NCBI GenBank assembly: GCA_963678705.1
Contig: OY783208.1
Span: 4,340,001 to 4,404,000, forward strand
Direction of reading: 5' to 3'
DNA: 64,000 bases
Source of the DNA: Panorpa germanica
Taxonomy: Eukaryota; Arthropoda; Insecta; Mecoptera; Panorpidae
Part shown: positions 12,946 to 25,200 of the stretch, one piece after another
Layout of the letters: every line of letters starts with the position of its first letter
How positions within the stretch are numbered: position 1 is the stretch's first letter
Translations under genes and position numbers: made by a program
Notes under the pieces: generated by a model
What the model saw: only the letters and a program-made list of their open reading frames with translations
Told to the model about the DNA's origin: nothing
The model's database searches: none

Positions 12946-14199
12946 CTATCCTCGATCTCTATCTCGATCTTGATTCTTCATAGCGCCGACGTTAGCTTGA
13001 GAAGGCACGGTTTCAATGCACCTAAAAGTGGACGAATAAGGTGCAAATGGAAACGGAAAATGCCATTTCCAAGATGCGTAGCCCGTTTGGTAATATCGAA
13101 GAATCCAATTTAGTCCAATTAAGTACTCAGAAAGTACCACTTTTTTGTGATCTGAAACTACATTAGCTTGTCGCCTATTTTCCATTGGTAATGAAAATGT
13201 AGCATTTATTTCTCCCATTATTGATTTGAGCAGAAATAAATTAATTTCTCCACCTTGCGATAAATATTGGTTATTCCTCGTAAAACACTTTTTATAGATA
13301 CTGACTAAGATTTCCATACCGTTGTTCCAAATGTCAATATCTGGTAAGGGAGGCAAAAAATCGTTTCCCAAGAAAAATGTAAGGACGATATAGTCGTCTA
13401 GAGCTTTCTCGAAGTCATTTACATTTGGTATTTGAAGTTCATACCTTAAATGTTCTCTTAACAATTCTAATTTTACTAGAATCAAGTTCTTGTATGGGTT
13501 GCGGTTTTGCCCAGATTTCGTTTTTATATACTTCTTTCTTAATATAGTTATATTCGGATCATGGCTTGCCAACCCTAACATAATCAAGTCTGCATCTTCA
13601 CCGTACAGAACATGCCTAGTACCGGCGTTATAGTTTGCCTCATTTTTTTGGGTTCTGATAAAACTGGCGATTTTATGTTCGCCTTCTCCAGGAACCGAGT
13701 CGTCTGATAGAATAAACTGAACATTTTTTAGATTTAGATTGTTCATTTTTCGTTTCTGTACGTAACCTTCTACGCAATTTGTTAACTTTTTCATGAAAAC
13801 CGTTCCCGGGAGTATTCTTTGACTTTTAATATTATTACTCTTATTTTTTGAAAAATAATTGATGGTCTTCACTGTTTTGGATTTGTACATTTTAGCATTC
13901 GGCACAGCTCCGTCAACTGCAATATAAACTAATTTTCTTGGATTGACAATTCCGATTATAGAATCCAGAGCCATTTCTATTTTTAGAAAAGTCTTTGCTT
14001 CATTTTCAGGCGATTTATCTTCTGGATCGTGGCACGTGTGAAAAATACCATTTGCGTCTATGTACAGGTTATCAAATTCAACACTATTTGAGATTTCTTT
14101 AGTACAACTTAATTGATTTTTATATTTCTGAACAACACATTCCTTAATAACAGTAGGATATTTTTGAGATAACCACGTGTAAAAACCCTTAATTCCCAT
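12946..14199 (-). CDS. Compact intronless XRN-family 5'-3' exoribonuclease
   Basis: A complete 417-codon ORF starting MGIKGFYTWLSQKYP, the typical N-terminus of Xrn1/Xrn2 proteins. Acidic residues of the XRN active site are visible in order: IDANG (about residue 48), AVDGAVPNAKM (about 114), PGEGEHKI (about 170), GEDADLIMLGL (about 200) and GNDFLPPLPD (about 278). The C-terminal signature WILRYYQTGYASWKWHFPFP also fits. Xrn enzymes degrade 5'-monophosphate RNA processively. Oddities: there are no introns, and only about 330 residues precede the WILRYY block because the usual segment between conserved regions 1 and 2 is greatly shortened. The arginine-rich stretch after AKM, which binds the 5' phosphate in Xrn1, is replaced by YKSKTVKT. 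The tail ends in DRDRDRG. The start ATG has A at -3 and G at +4. It may be an old retrocopy, a diverged host paralogue, or virus-derived. The family call is secure; activity is not. Confidence 0.88.
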   Translation of the reverse strand: MGIKGFYTWLSQKYPTVIKECVVQKYKNQLSCTKEISNSVEFDNLYIDANGIFHTCHDPEDKSPENEAKTFLKIEMALDSIIGIVNPRKLVYIAVDGAVPNAKMYKSKTVKTINYFSKNKSNNIKSQRILPGTVFMKKLTNCVEGYVQKRKMNNLNLKNVQFILSDDSVPGEGEHKIASFIRTQKNEANYNAGTRHVLYGEDADLIMLGLASHDPNITILRKKYIKTKSGQNRNPYKNLILVKLELLREHLRYELQIPNVNDFEKALDDYIVLTFFLGNDFLPPLPDIDIWNNGMEILVSIYKKCFTRNNQYLSQGGEINLFLLKSIMGEINATFSLPMENRRQANVVSDHKKVVLSEYLIGLNWILRYYQTGYASWKWHFPFPFAPYSSTFRCIETVPSQANVGAMKNQDRDRDRG

Positions 14200-14514
14200 G
14201 TTGGTCTTAAAGTTTTATTGTTTTTATTATTTCACACAAAACCACTATTTTTTTTAAATAAAATATAAATTCAGTAATTTTAGTTTAATTTTTGAGATAT
14301 TACACGACCGATGTTTACTCTGTAAAAGGTGAAACCTAAATAGCAGGGTATCCTCACTTAGTGTACAATTCTTCAATGTCGCTTATGGCGCCCTCCGTCC
14401 GCCATTATTGGGTTAGTGAACTAAGATGCTCGGCGACTCAACATTTGAAGGGATTGAAGGGAGAAGGGAGTGCACTTAACTAAAGTTCAGTGCAGTTCAG
14501 TGATACCACATATT
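14200..14514. other. Upstream region of the XRN-like gene, locally GC-richer
   Basis: This stretch precedes the XRN-like start on the minus strand. 14340-14480 is more GC-rich than its surroundings and contains GGCGCC and CGGCGAC strings, and on the minus strand AATGGCGGAC. It could be a promoter, but no TATA box or defined site is convincing. Confidence 0.3.
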
Positions 14515-15640
14515 AAAATCAATAGCTACTGGCCTATATCTTTAACAAACACCTTATGCAAATTATTAGAAAGGCTCATATATACCCTGGATACACAAAA
14601 TTTCTTAGAACCTAGAAAGTGACTTTTGTAAGCGTCATTCTAAACTAGATCAAATAGTTAATCTGGAAACGGAAATATATAATAGCTTTACAAATAACCG
14701 GAAAACTGTATTAATTTTCTTAGACAATGACAAATCTAACGATCGAACATGGAAATACAACATATTAAAGGCACTGGAATTATGGAACATATAGGGTCAT
14801 CTAGTCCACTTCGTTAAAAATTTAATGAAAACAAGAACATTCAGTGTGAATTTAAATAACAATAAATCTCAAGAATTCGAACAAGAAAACGGCGTTCCTC
14901 AAGGTCCATTTCTTAGAGTAACATTGTTTCTAAATTTAATAACCAATTTAATCAATAATATTAAAAATCCCGTAAAAGCAGTCTTTCATGCTGACGACTT
15001 AGTTATTTACTGCAGTAACAAGGATTTAAAAATAGTTAAAAAAAAAATAAACTGCTTAGAAGAACTGCCTAATAAAACATGATATAAGGTTTCTAACAGC
15101 AAAAGTAAATACAGCCTTTGCTGCATCTGAAGCTTATTTTTCATTTAAGACTGACAATATACAACGAAGAACAGGATAATATCATGTAATAATTGGTAAT
15201 ATCATATAATAATTGGGCAAATGATCAGAAAACTCTAATGCATATTTTTCAAATTTTGATCCGCTCTGAATAGATTACGGTGGAATTATATATTAAACTG
15301 CAAATAAAAACATTCTAAAGCACATTTATAATGCAGGTTTAAAACTAGACACTGGTGCATTTAGAACGTCTCCTGTAAAGACCCTTTACGCCATAACTGA
15401 TGATCCACCTCCATCCACTTAAACGAGACCAATTAACTCTATATTATTATGCATCAGTCATATCCAATTCCACAAAGATAAATTTCAGAATTACAATAGC
15501 TCCACAATAAGTCTCACTATACCACAGAAACTCAAAACTGGAAGAACCGCTTCTAATCAGATTAAAAAATCTCAAAGACAAACATTTTTTACCTAACATT
15601 CCAAGAACAATTCCAACAATCGTCAATAGCATCGCACCAT
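14515..15640 (+). pseudogene. Decayed LINE reverse transcriptase fragment
   Basis: Broken plus-strand reading carries RT landmarks: YWPISLTNTLCKLLER (about 14525-14575), a degenerate IFLDNDKS palm segment (about 14715), an open piece at 14825-15082 with NGVPQG and HADDLVIY (a YxDD-type motif), and near 15340-15390 LDTGAFRTSPVKTLYAI, a typical post-RT LINE block. Several stops and shifts make it inactive. It appears to be a different LINE from the one at 6782-11930. Confidence 0.75.
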
Positions 15641-15834
15641 GAAAGAAAATGAAGATAATGAAGAAGATGTGGGTGTAACTAATAATGAAGAATGTAACAA
15701 TAAAATAAAATTTCATTTTTGTTGGATAAAGAATTTATCAACATTTGTCAGTAATCAACTTTCAAAAACTTTCGAATTGTAAACAATTTATATATGATCG
15801 ATGTTTACATTTTTTTAGAGTGCTGAGTGCTAGT

Positions 15835-16108
15835 TTAAGAAACATTTACAAGACTGTGTTCGATTAGGTCTAACACCAGTTAGAGCGATAGTCTCAGATG
15901 AAAGTTCAAATATACTTGAGTTTAAAAACTTTTAGAGAAAAATTAGAAACGCATGTGTTATTTATGCAGACTTTGAAATTGTTGACAAATGTTGAAACCA
16001 ACGGAGTATAACAAACACATATTGCACATAGCGTTGGATATTTTGTAAAATATTCACATGATGACTCTGAATCTTATTATAATACTTATCGTGGGGAAGA
16101 TTGTGTTC
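15835..16108 (+). pseudogene. Relic of a family-B DNA polymerase of Polinton or virus type
   Basis: A forward reading gives a histidine/cysteine segment (KKHLQDC), a stop, then CVIYADFE (about 15950-15973). After a frame change it continues HIAHSVGYFVKYSHDDSESYYNTYRGEDC. The YADFE motif followed by a YRGEDC-like block is the pattern of protein-primed PolB copies common in arthropod genomes as Polinton/Maverick or endogenous viral remnants. It is short, with at least one stop and one shift, and is dead. The assignment rests on motif memory. Confidence 0.5.
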
Positions 16109-16165
16109 AGAGGTTTGTTGGTGGCTATGACAAATAAAAGTCAAGGCAAATAAATAAATAAATGA
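16105..16165 (+). mobile_element. LINE 3' tail relic
   Basis: Contains TTGTTGGTGGCTATGACAAA and AATAAAAGTCAAGGCAAATA with repeated AAAT. This matches the 3' terminus seen at 51880-51960 (reverse strand) and 12110-12150. Confidence 0.7.
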
Positions 16166-16320
16166 AAAAAAAATATATTTACATAACTTTATATTACCAC
16201 ATATCACATTAATCACGAAATTCATTTTAATTTTTACATTATTTTATTTAAAGCTAGCAGTCTTACATTTTGTATTATATTTTTAGTCTTACATATTTTA
16301 CATTACTTCATATTATCTTT
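16160..16320. repeat. Second copy of the 160-bp block that follows a LINE tail
   Basis: Nearly identical to 12150-12310, including AAAGCTAGCAGTCTTACATT. Both copies sit immediately downstream of a LINE tail. This suggests duplication of the locus, or that the block belongs to an element. Confidence 0.75.
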
Positions 16321-16560
16321 GTTTTGTCTTCAATAATAAGGAGGCCCATATTTGCAGCAGAGATTTCTAAGGCTTGGAATGCCTCTCTCACTGCCCTCTC
16401 ATATCTTCCAGTAATGTCTATATCGTGTCATGTTCCATAGAGTGTCTCTTCGATCTAACCCGCAATCTCGGATGCATTTCTCTAATGTAAGATTGATGAG
16501 CAAGCAGGCAACCGAGTCTCCCTGACGTTAGCCTCTTTCTGTTGTAAATGGCTCTGAAAG
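16318..16560 (-). pseudogene. LINE reverse transcriptase fragment (RTE/CR1-like)
   Basis: Minus-strand reading contains a degenerate DDID catalytic region followed by ERAVREAFQALEISAANMGL and an EDKTK end, a well-known pattern just after the RT catalytic motif in insect LINEs. Upstream reading is broken by stops. It is a short fossil. Confidence 0.6.
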
Positions 16561-16565
16561 ATATG

Positions 16566-17148
16566 AGAATTGTTGATTGAAATTGATGTTAATAAATGTG
16601 TATTGGAGTGTCTATTTTATTAAATATCTAAATATTGACGGAGATACAGCAATTAAAAGTTTGAATTGTAGTTTTAGCGCTGGAAATGATCCATATTTGT
16701 ATGACGTAAAATGCATTTTAACGTCACTTATTTGTTGAGTAGGTCAGTGCTGTGGTAATGTTCTGTAACTGTTGGTTGTCAAATAATAAAATTAAATCAA
16801 AGAATAATAAGTTTTCATTTTATTTAACCCTGCTAAGGCAGACATAATATTGAAATTTGATTGTTCCTTAAAATAGCTGTAAATAATATTTGTTATTTTC
16901 ATGTATAAATATATATAGCAGAGATTTATGTAACCTTACACAATGATTGTGATGTCATATGCACTTGGAATGTGTACAACGTTGAATCACTTTAAAATTT
17001 AAAAAGACACAATGACTTTTTTAATTGTTAATATCTTTTAACATATAAGGAGTTATTAACAAATAATTGAACATTTGAGGTTCTAGTAACCAACTTTATT
17101 AATATATAGTACTCTTTTATAGAAATTAAGACATCGGACACAAGCCTA
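16566..17148 (+). repeat. Family A element, copy A1 (5' truncated)
   Basis: It matches the family consensus from the ATTGTTGATTG segment to the end GGACACAAGCCTATT. The first ~45 bp of the full element are missing. Confidence 0.85.
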
Positions 17149-17619
17149 TTTTTTACCAAAGAAACAACCCAATTATAAGTATATTGATTTCCTAAACACA
17201 ATGGTGACATCTAGTTTATAAATATTGAGACTGTGTATTATCGATATTCAATTATTTCGAAAAAAAAAAACAAACATGAATAAATATCACGTTGAAATTG
17301 ATAAATTCAATTTTAGCGCTAAAATAATATTTGAAATTAAAATTTAATTGGTATTGTATATAAATGTATGAAATCAAACAAAATTTTAAATTATTTGTCT
17401 GTTTTGGAGTGTTGTTGAGACCAAATTTAAAATAATGTCGTGATTTATGAATTGGATTGACAGTTCTCGGATTGGAGTCGGCCCCCTTGATGGTATAGAC
17501 AATTTTTTTAAATCAGCTGAACATAAAGGTATGTACAAATCATGGTATTACGTTTATATTTCAACCCAAGTCTTCATTTCTAATAAAGTGTACTATATAC
17601 CGGTTGTATTCATCGTAAC
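17149..17619. other. AT-rich intergenic stretch
   Basis: No supported gene or repeat is seen. Open frames here are short and shadow repeats. Confidence 0.5.
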
Positions 17620-18150
17620 ATAACCATGTTCCAGGTGCATGTTTATCTTATATTACAATGTTCCAACAATATGTTTATTTGTTTATATGCTCCAACGATT
17701 TGTGTGGTGGCTCGAAAATGGCTCCATGCATCTTATTAAAAAGTTAATATTTTGTAGAGAAGACAATTCTAAGACTTTTGGCGTCCTCAGATTTTTTCCT
17801 GAATTTCCTGGAAACCAGTAATTTTTTTACGTTTTTACTCTATAGCTTTTATTTCGTAAAAGATAGAAAGCTAAAATTTGGCATGTGTATTACGGCGTTC
17901 AATGCTAAATTTTTTTGAAAATTAGAAAATATTAGGGAGCCCGGTAGGAAACTTTGGAGAACACTTAAATTTTGAATAATTTAATAAAGAAATATGTTAT
18001 TATAAAAAAAATAATTCAAAATTCAAAAAATTTATTTGGGAGCACGGGGGTAGTTTTTGCCGAGGGTAAAAATAGGGCTAGAAAGTTGAAATTTTATATA
18101 TGGGCTAACTTTTGTACCTAATTTACAAATCGAAAAAAAAAAAATACTTA
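17620..18150 (+). mobile_element. Helitron-like family D copy, 3' truncated (D1)
   Basis: It resembles the 5' and middle parts of the copies at 58045-58707 and 27501-28195 (GAAAATGGCTCC, then AAAGATAGAAAGCTAAAATTT, the GGGAGCACGGGGGTAGTTTTTG region and CTAGAAAGTTGAAATTTT). The terminal hairpin and CTAG end are absent. Confidence 0.65.
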
Positions 18151-18197
18151 CTGACAAGCGATTGCGAGGCCCTTGTTCTCTGTACAATTGATGTAAA

Positions 18198-18819
18198 TGG
18201 CTTGTTTCCTCATTTTATAGAGGTTGATTTTTCATTATTGATTGAAATTGATGTTAATAAATGTGTATTGGCGTGTCTATTTTATTAAATATCTAAATGT
18301 TGACGGAGATATACCAATTAAAAGTTTGAATTGTAGTTCTAGCGCTAGAAATGGTCGGCCATATTTGTATGACGTGAAATGCATTTTAACGTCAGTTATT
18401 TGTTGAGTAGGTCAGTGCTGTGGCAATGTTTTGTAGCTTTTGGTAGTCGAAATAATCAAGTCAAGTCAAAGAATAATAAGTTTTTATTTTATTTAACCCT
18501 GCTACGGCAGACATAATATTGAAATTTTATTGTTCCTTGAAATAGCTGTAAATAATATTTAATATTTTGATATATAAATACATATAGCAGAGATTTATTA
18601 TCTGTAAAGTTGGCAGCGGTTGTGATGTCACATGCATTTGGAATGTGTACAACGTTGAATCCTTTTAATAATCAAAGAGACAAAACGCTTTCTAATTGTT
18701 AATATCTCTTAAGATATAAGGAATTATTAAAAAATAATTCGACATTTGAGGTTCTAGTAATCCACTTTATCAATATATAGTACAGTTTTATAGAAATTAA
18801 GACATAGGACACAAGTCCA
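18198..18819 (+). repeat. Family A element, copy A2
   Basis: Near full length. The left end GGCTTGTTTCCTC and right end GGACACAAGTCCA are mutated forms of the TGGGCTTGTGTCCT inverted repeat. Confidence 0.85.
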
Positions 18820-18949
18820 TTAAAAGTAAGTATTTTTGATGATAATTGACGAGAAATAAAATTACATATTGGAAGTGTTATAAAAGTAACAAGCACAAAG
18901 ACGACAAATATCAATGATGATTAACTAAGGTACATGAATGCCTTAAAGG

Positions 18950-19130
18950 ATATACGCAGGGATTCAAGTGGGATTTCTAAAGAGTGAGGCGCGAGATTCA
19001 AATACATATATAGTAATGAATTTTTCTGCTTGTGTTGTTGCGCGAAACTGCGAGACCCCTACAAGAGCAAAGCCCTGGGCGGTTGCCCTGCTAGCTACCC
19101 CCTAAGGCCGCCTCTACTTACTGATTCCTT
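18950..19130. repeat. Possible hAT-like element end
   Basis: A GC-rich block with GCCCTGGGCGGTTGCCCTG, GCTAGC, then CCCCCTAAGGCCGCCTCT resembles the ends of insect hAT elements. The other end was not found. Confidence 0.3.
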
Positions 19131-19161
19131 AGGATAACTATTTTATTAAAATTTGTTTCAG

Positions 19162-19232
19162 ATACAAAATGACCAATCACATTCTGAACGTCTTCCTTCA
19201 ACGATTTATTCTCCCTGTAATAATATTAATAT
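19162..19232 (+). CDS. Piezo exon 1 (start codon exon)
   Basis: A TTTCAG acceptor precedes 7 nt of 5' UTR and ATG at 19169. It encodes MTNHILNVFLQRFILPVIIL plus one residue and ends in phase 1 before GTAAGT. The acceptor implies an upstream non-coding exon. The hydrophobic N-terminus resembles other insect Piezo starts, and joining T to the next exon gives a Cys codon. Confidence 0.85.
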
Positions 19233-22200
19233 GTAAGTACTTTAACCATTTCTTTTATTTGTAATCACCCTGTCAAATAAACAATAAAATAGGACTAGAT
19301 TAGCTATAATTCGCATAGAACTGAAAGATGGTATACACCTTAATGACATTATTACAAATAAAATACTAAAAGTCCTCACCGATAGCACATCTGCATAAAA
19401 AGTTATTCAAGGTCAAAAATAAATACAAATAGTTTTTCCAATTTTTACGGTAAACGGTAAGTTTTATCATAAATATAGATCAGACCAGAGTTGTAGACCA
19501 TTAAATTATCTACAAAAATTGTTCTTATACTTTTTTTTCTAAGAATCACCATTCCTGAGATATTGCGATTCTCAGCGATGAAATTTTTTCACCGGTGGGA
19601 ATAGTTTACAGAATAAGGCCCAAAGTCGCATTGTGCTCTATAATTGGTAAACAGCCTTTAAAAGCATTATTAGTAATATAAGATTTATTGCTTATAGGCA
19701 TGATGTGCAGACCATCTTTTTACAGCGTCATGTATTTATTGATCCTGCTCTACATTCCTTGGGTGCCGGTTGTGAACATTACGAACGTAGATGGTAAGTT
19801 TCCGGTCAAGTCCTATGTCTTAATTTCTATAAAAGTGTACTACATATTGATAAAGTGGGTTCCTAGAACCTCAAATGTTCAATTATATTTTAATAACTCC
19901 TTATATGTTCTGAGATATTAACAATTAAAAAAGTCATTTTGTCTCTTTAATTATTAAAGGGATCCAACGTTGTGCACATTCCAAGTGCATGTGACATCAC
20001 AACCGCTGCCAACCTTACAGCTCATAAATCTCTGCTATATGTATTTATATATCCTAAAATATCAAATATTATTTACAGCTACTTCAAGGAACAATCATAT
20101 TTCAATATCATGTCTGCCTTAGCAGGGTTAAATAAAATAAAAACTTATAATTCTTTGACTTGACTTAATTATTTGACTACCAACAGCTACAAGACATAAC
20201 CACAGTACTGACCTACTCAACAAATAACTGACGTTAAAAATGCATTTCACGTCATACAAATATGGCCGACTATTTCTAGCGCTAAAACTAAAATTCAAAC
20301 TTTAAATTGCTATATCTCCGTCAATATTTAGATATTTAATAAAATAGACACGACTATACACATTTATTCAATCAACAATTGAAAAATCGACCACTAAAAA
20401 ATGAGGACACAAGCCCATTAGTACTCCTAAAAAATAAAACTTCAACACTTTACAAGCTCTGATACAGGATTTCTCATGGTAATTTTTACATGGAGGATAA
20501 AAAAAGTGCGGCAAATTTTCAACTAGCAACATTCATATTATTGTTATATAAAAACAGCTAGAACTCATATCAGTTGTCAGAATTCGTTCCTCATATTATG
20601 CATACTCACCTTATCTCCAGCGCCCGGTCTATTATATTACTTGAGATTTCGATTGAATATTTTTCTACCAACTCAATGTTTATACCTTAACGGTCACCCT
20701 TAACGGTCACCGGAATCGTAACCGGTAATCTTACAAATCGTAGAGGTCGTAAACATGAAATTGGCAAAGTGAAAATAAACCCTATTCGCTATTACGCCGA
20801 CAGGGCCATAAATACATAAAATGTTAAATCCAGAAATATTCTTAATATCTGGAGTTTTATTAGTACATTACCGACGTAAAACTAAATTTTACTTTAAATA
20901 GGTAATAAAGATCGGAACGATTTGCAAAATGTCTGTATTTTGTTTAACATTATCTATGACATTAGATTAATCTAGTATTGGGTTACATAGGTTTCGAAGG
21001 CTGAAGAAAAACATATTCTATCAAATTTTTTTCTAATAAAATCACATATCAAAGATAAAAATTTGGCAAATCAAATATTTTGTGAACTTTCAACAGAGTT
21101 GTGTACAAAAAGACATTATTTTTAGATTTAATTTCCACCACGGCCTTGCAATAAGTAGTTGTGGTTAAAAAAAATTCTTTATCTAAGCACCAGTTATTTT
21201 AAAGAATTGTGCCAAATTTGACTAACATCGGTTAAATATTACTCGCCCCAAATGAGTGGAACTTTCCAAGGCTCTATCTCATAAACTTTCACTTTAATTG
21301 ACCTAAACCTTTATGAGAATATTCTAGACATATTGTACTACAAGACAATTAATGTTTTGAAATTTTGAAACCTATTTAAACCATAAAGGTGACTTTTGAC
21401 TGACGTACTTGTAACCCTACCACTTATATATGGTGATAGTTTACTTATTTTAAGAGCCGCATGACCTTATCACCTTGAGTCGGATGACCAAGCTTATTGT
21501 GGATGTCTTATATATCTATCAGGACTTAGTACTTCATCTAATAATATTGTAGAAATATATTAGGTTTACTTACTTTGTGAGCTCTGCAGGCTGCTATCTC
21601 TGCAACGAACAATCAATTTATTTTAACGCAACGCGACCGTTAATTCTAAGTACTTTACAATTAAAACAATGAATACATTAACACTTATTTTCTTTATTGA
21701 ACATTCAACTATTTAATACATTTCTTTACTTTATTAGAATCTTGACAATTTACTTTAATAATGGGCTTGTGTCCTCATCTTTTAGTGGTCGATTTTTCAA
21801 TTGTTGATTGAAATTGATGTTAATAAATGTGCATTGGCGTGTCTATTTTATTAAATATCTAAATGTTAAGGGAAATATAGCAATTAAAAATTTGAATTGT
21901 AGTTTTAGCGCTAGAAATGGTCAGCCATATTTGTATGACGTGAAATGCATTTTAACGTCAGTTATTTATTGAGTAGGTCAGTGCTGCGGTAATGTTTAGG
22001 TAGCTGTTGGTAGTCAAATAATCAAGTCAAATCAAAGAATAATAAGTTTTTATTTTATTTAACCCTGTTGCGGCAGACATAATATTAAAAAATAATTGAA
22101 CATTTGAGGTTCTAGTAACCCACTTTATCAATATATAGTACACTTTTATAGTAATTAAGACATAGAACACAAGCCCATTCTTTTAGTAACTTTATAATTC

Positions 22201-25200
22201 TTATATTGGGGCGACTCACTAAAACCGACCGACCTACTGGGGGAACTCCTATTTGACTGGGTCTGGATGGACTGACCAAGAATCCCTTATTTCCAAGGTT
22301 TATATAGTTTAAAAAGTCTTTGTTCGAATATATGATCTCATTTGAACTCTAGCTATGTTTATCTTAAATCAAAATACCGCTTCCTCAACACTTCTTTGAA
22401 TTTTGGTATTTGGTTCTAATATAAGCATTATTTGTGCTCTCTACGTGCTTATGAACAAAAGGTTTAGTTCATTAATATTTCTTTTAAAAGTTAATGTAAA
22501 TACTACATCGCCAGTTTGAAGAATTAAACAAATTATAATAATATGCGTCTTGGTTCTATTGATAAAGCAATACTTAATCTAAATATTATATCCGCCACTT
22601 TGACTTCTTAAAATCATTAAAAATCTACGTTTTAGTTTATATATGAATCTTTACACTGGTTCCTAAATAGTTATTGTCAATAATTAATGAATCTATGGGA
22701 CTGTTACATACTGTTAGACACCCAGCATAATGGTCTACTTGTTTTTAGGTTCCCCAGGATGTTTGTGGAAGTTTTTAGTAACCTTTGCAACTCTAGCCTT
22801 AATGAGCCACGTGGTCTTCCAAGTATTGCTAGCAGCAGCGCCACATTTGCTCGACCTCGAGAAATGTAGCTTTCAAGAGAAGTTATTAAGACAAATAGGA
22901 TTAATATCGTTTACTGAACTTCCACCACTAGAAATCGTAAGATGGGTAGCCCCAGAGGTTGTCATCTTCATAATGTCCATTTTCTTTTACGAGGTGTCAT
23001 ACAAAATGAATTTGCCACCGAAAGTAAAGAAACCAAAAAAGAAAAAGTCAAAATTAAATGAAACTGATACAGAACCTAAAGAAAAGCATAAGAAGAAGAC
23101 CGAGTTCAGGGAGGTCTCGCAAGAAGAGAAGGTTTGGTTAGACTTGAAACAACATGACGAGCCCAATTTATTTCATGTGAACTTCGGTAAATTTGTTGTG
23201 CTGGTTTCGCTTTGTGTGACATCCAGTATTCGTCCTTCTATTTTTGGAGGGCTCTATTTCTTAACGTTCATTTTCTTCATGACGACCTGGTCCATCGCTA
23301 TGAACACAGATCGGTTGTACATGGTCGCCTGCTACCTGAACAGTCTCATTTGTGCCGTCCATTTGATCGGGATATTCATGTACCAGCTTCAGTACCTCCA
23401 GGAGAGCATTGCCATCACTCATCTGTTTATCCGGCTGTTTGCAATGACTCCTTACTACACTATGTCCTGCGAGGATGATCCCAGAGAATTCATCTACAAT
23501 CCTAACTGCTCCTGGACCGTCGTCGTGAATCCAATCGCTCTTGGTTTAATGTACCAACTCCTGGTGATTGAAGGGAAACTGTTGGTGGCCAAAATTCGCG
23601 CCAAGAGACTTGTTTCGTTGCATAAACGTCTGACTCACGAAGTACCTTCGGAAGTAGATTCTAAGTCGTCTTCCCACGCTAAAGTAGATCGCTGGCTCAG
23701 TGGAAGGACCCTGAGTGTAGCAGATGAAGACTCTTTGAACATCCAGAATTTAGTCAGGCCTAGTTATCGCGCATCAGTAAGTCAATTTAAATCTTTCTAA
23801 TAAATTAGTCTAATAAAGTTCATATTTTCAAAAAAAAATTCTCCTTCTTCTCATGCCTTTTTCCAAAATATTTCTCCTAATTTGCTGTCTACCTTTTGTA
23901 CATATTCCCATTAACATTAGGCTTCTTCTAATTTATTCTCCTACCCTTGTATCTTTCTCCTTACTTCCGTTATCCACACATTTCCGTTTCATCTTCTCCA
24001 ATACTGATTCTTTTTGGAATTTCTTTTATTATTTGCTTTTATTTCGAGTCAGTGTACTATAGAATTATTCGGTGCGATATAGTGACTTTTAGACTACTTC
24101 TCTTAATCCTCTATCTTCATGTTCCTTATTCCTCCTTATCGTTCCTTTTTGTTTGTATCTCCATCTCTAACCTTTGCCTTTCTTGTCTCCTCTCGACAAA
24201 CCCTATATTATCTGTTGCCTATCCTACCTCATTTCTGTGTTTATTTTCCCTGCTCCTGCCTTCAGTAAGTAAATTTTAGTGATGGGACTGATACAAACTA
24301 TACACGAGTAGTGCAAACCTGCTTCCGTTAACTGTCTTCGTGTTCCTAAGCTATCTTTTACACGACCTGATAAGATGTTTCCTTTTTATCAAAGATTGCT
24401 CTTGTTTTTCATCTACCGTTACACAGCACCTTACGGTCATCAATACAACACAAGAACATTCTTAAAGCATTTTAATTTCTATAAAACTGTCCTACATATT
24501 GATAAAATTGGCTGCTAGGGTCTCAAATGTTCAATTATTTTTTAATAACTCCTTATATGTTAAGAGATATTAACAATTAAAAAAGTCATTTTGTCTCTTT
24601 GACTAATAAAGGTATTTAACGTTAAAAAGATAGCATACTTGACACAGAACTCTTATACATATACAAACAAATAACTGACCTATCCCTTAGTCCCTTTATA
24701 TCTTAATGTTACGTCATAAATATGGCCAACATTTCTAGCGCTAAAACTACAATTCAAATGTTTAATTGCTATATCTCCGTCAACATTTAGGTATTTAATA
24801 AAATAGGCACGCCAATACACATTTATTAACATCAAGTTTAATCAATAAATGAAAAATCGACGCCTTAAATAGGAGCACACTAAAGATCTTACTATCAGCA
24901 TTCTTCATTTATTTTAAATCATATTGTTCTTCTTCATGCTTCATAGTTCAAGATCCCAGACCCGGCAGACATCACTTTCTTTTCAATGAACAAAATGTTT
25001 AAGATTAAGTAGTGTTAGTATGTACAATGGTCGTGCCTACCTGCTAACTTGACCAGGCGCTTATTTTCTAGGTATCAGGTAATTAAGGTTTATGTCTCAC
25101 TCACTCTCATGCGCACGTATAATGCCTCCTTCCTCCTACTCATAGCGGAATTAAAATTGGGTTTAGGGGATGTTTTGTTTTTAATGCTTCTCGTTTACCC

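Noticed and set aside
12946-14199. Interpretation as a normal host Xrn2 exon
   Set aside because: It has its own start and stop and a compressed middle, and no splice sites flank it, so it is treated as a stand-alone intronless gene.
19809-19921. Extension of the exon 2 frame into the following sequence
   Set aside because: The continuation is family A repeat; the same peptide-like text recurs at other A copies (17028, 18699).
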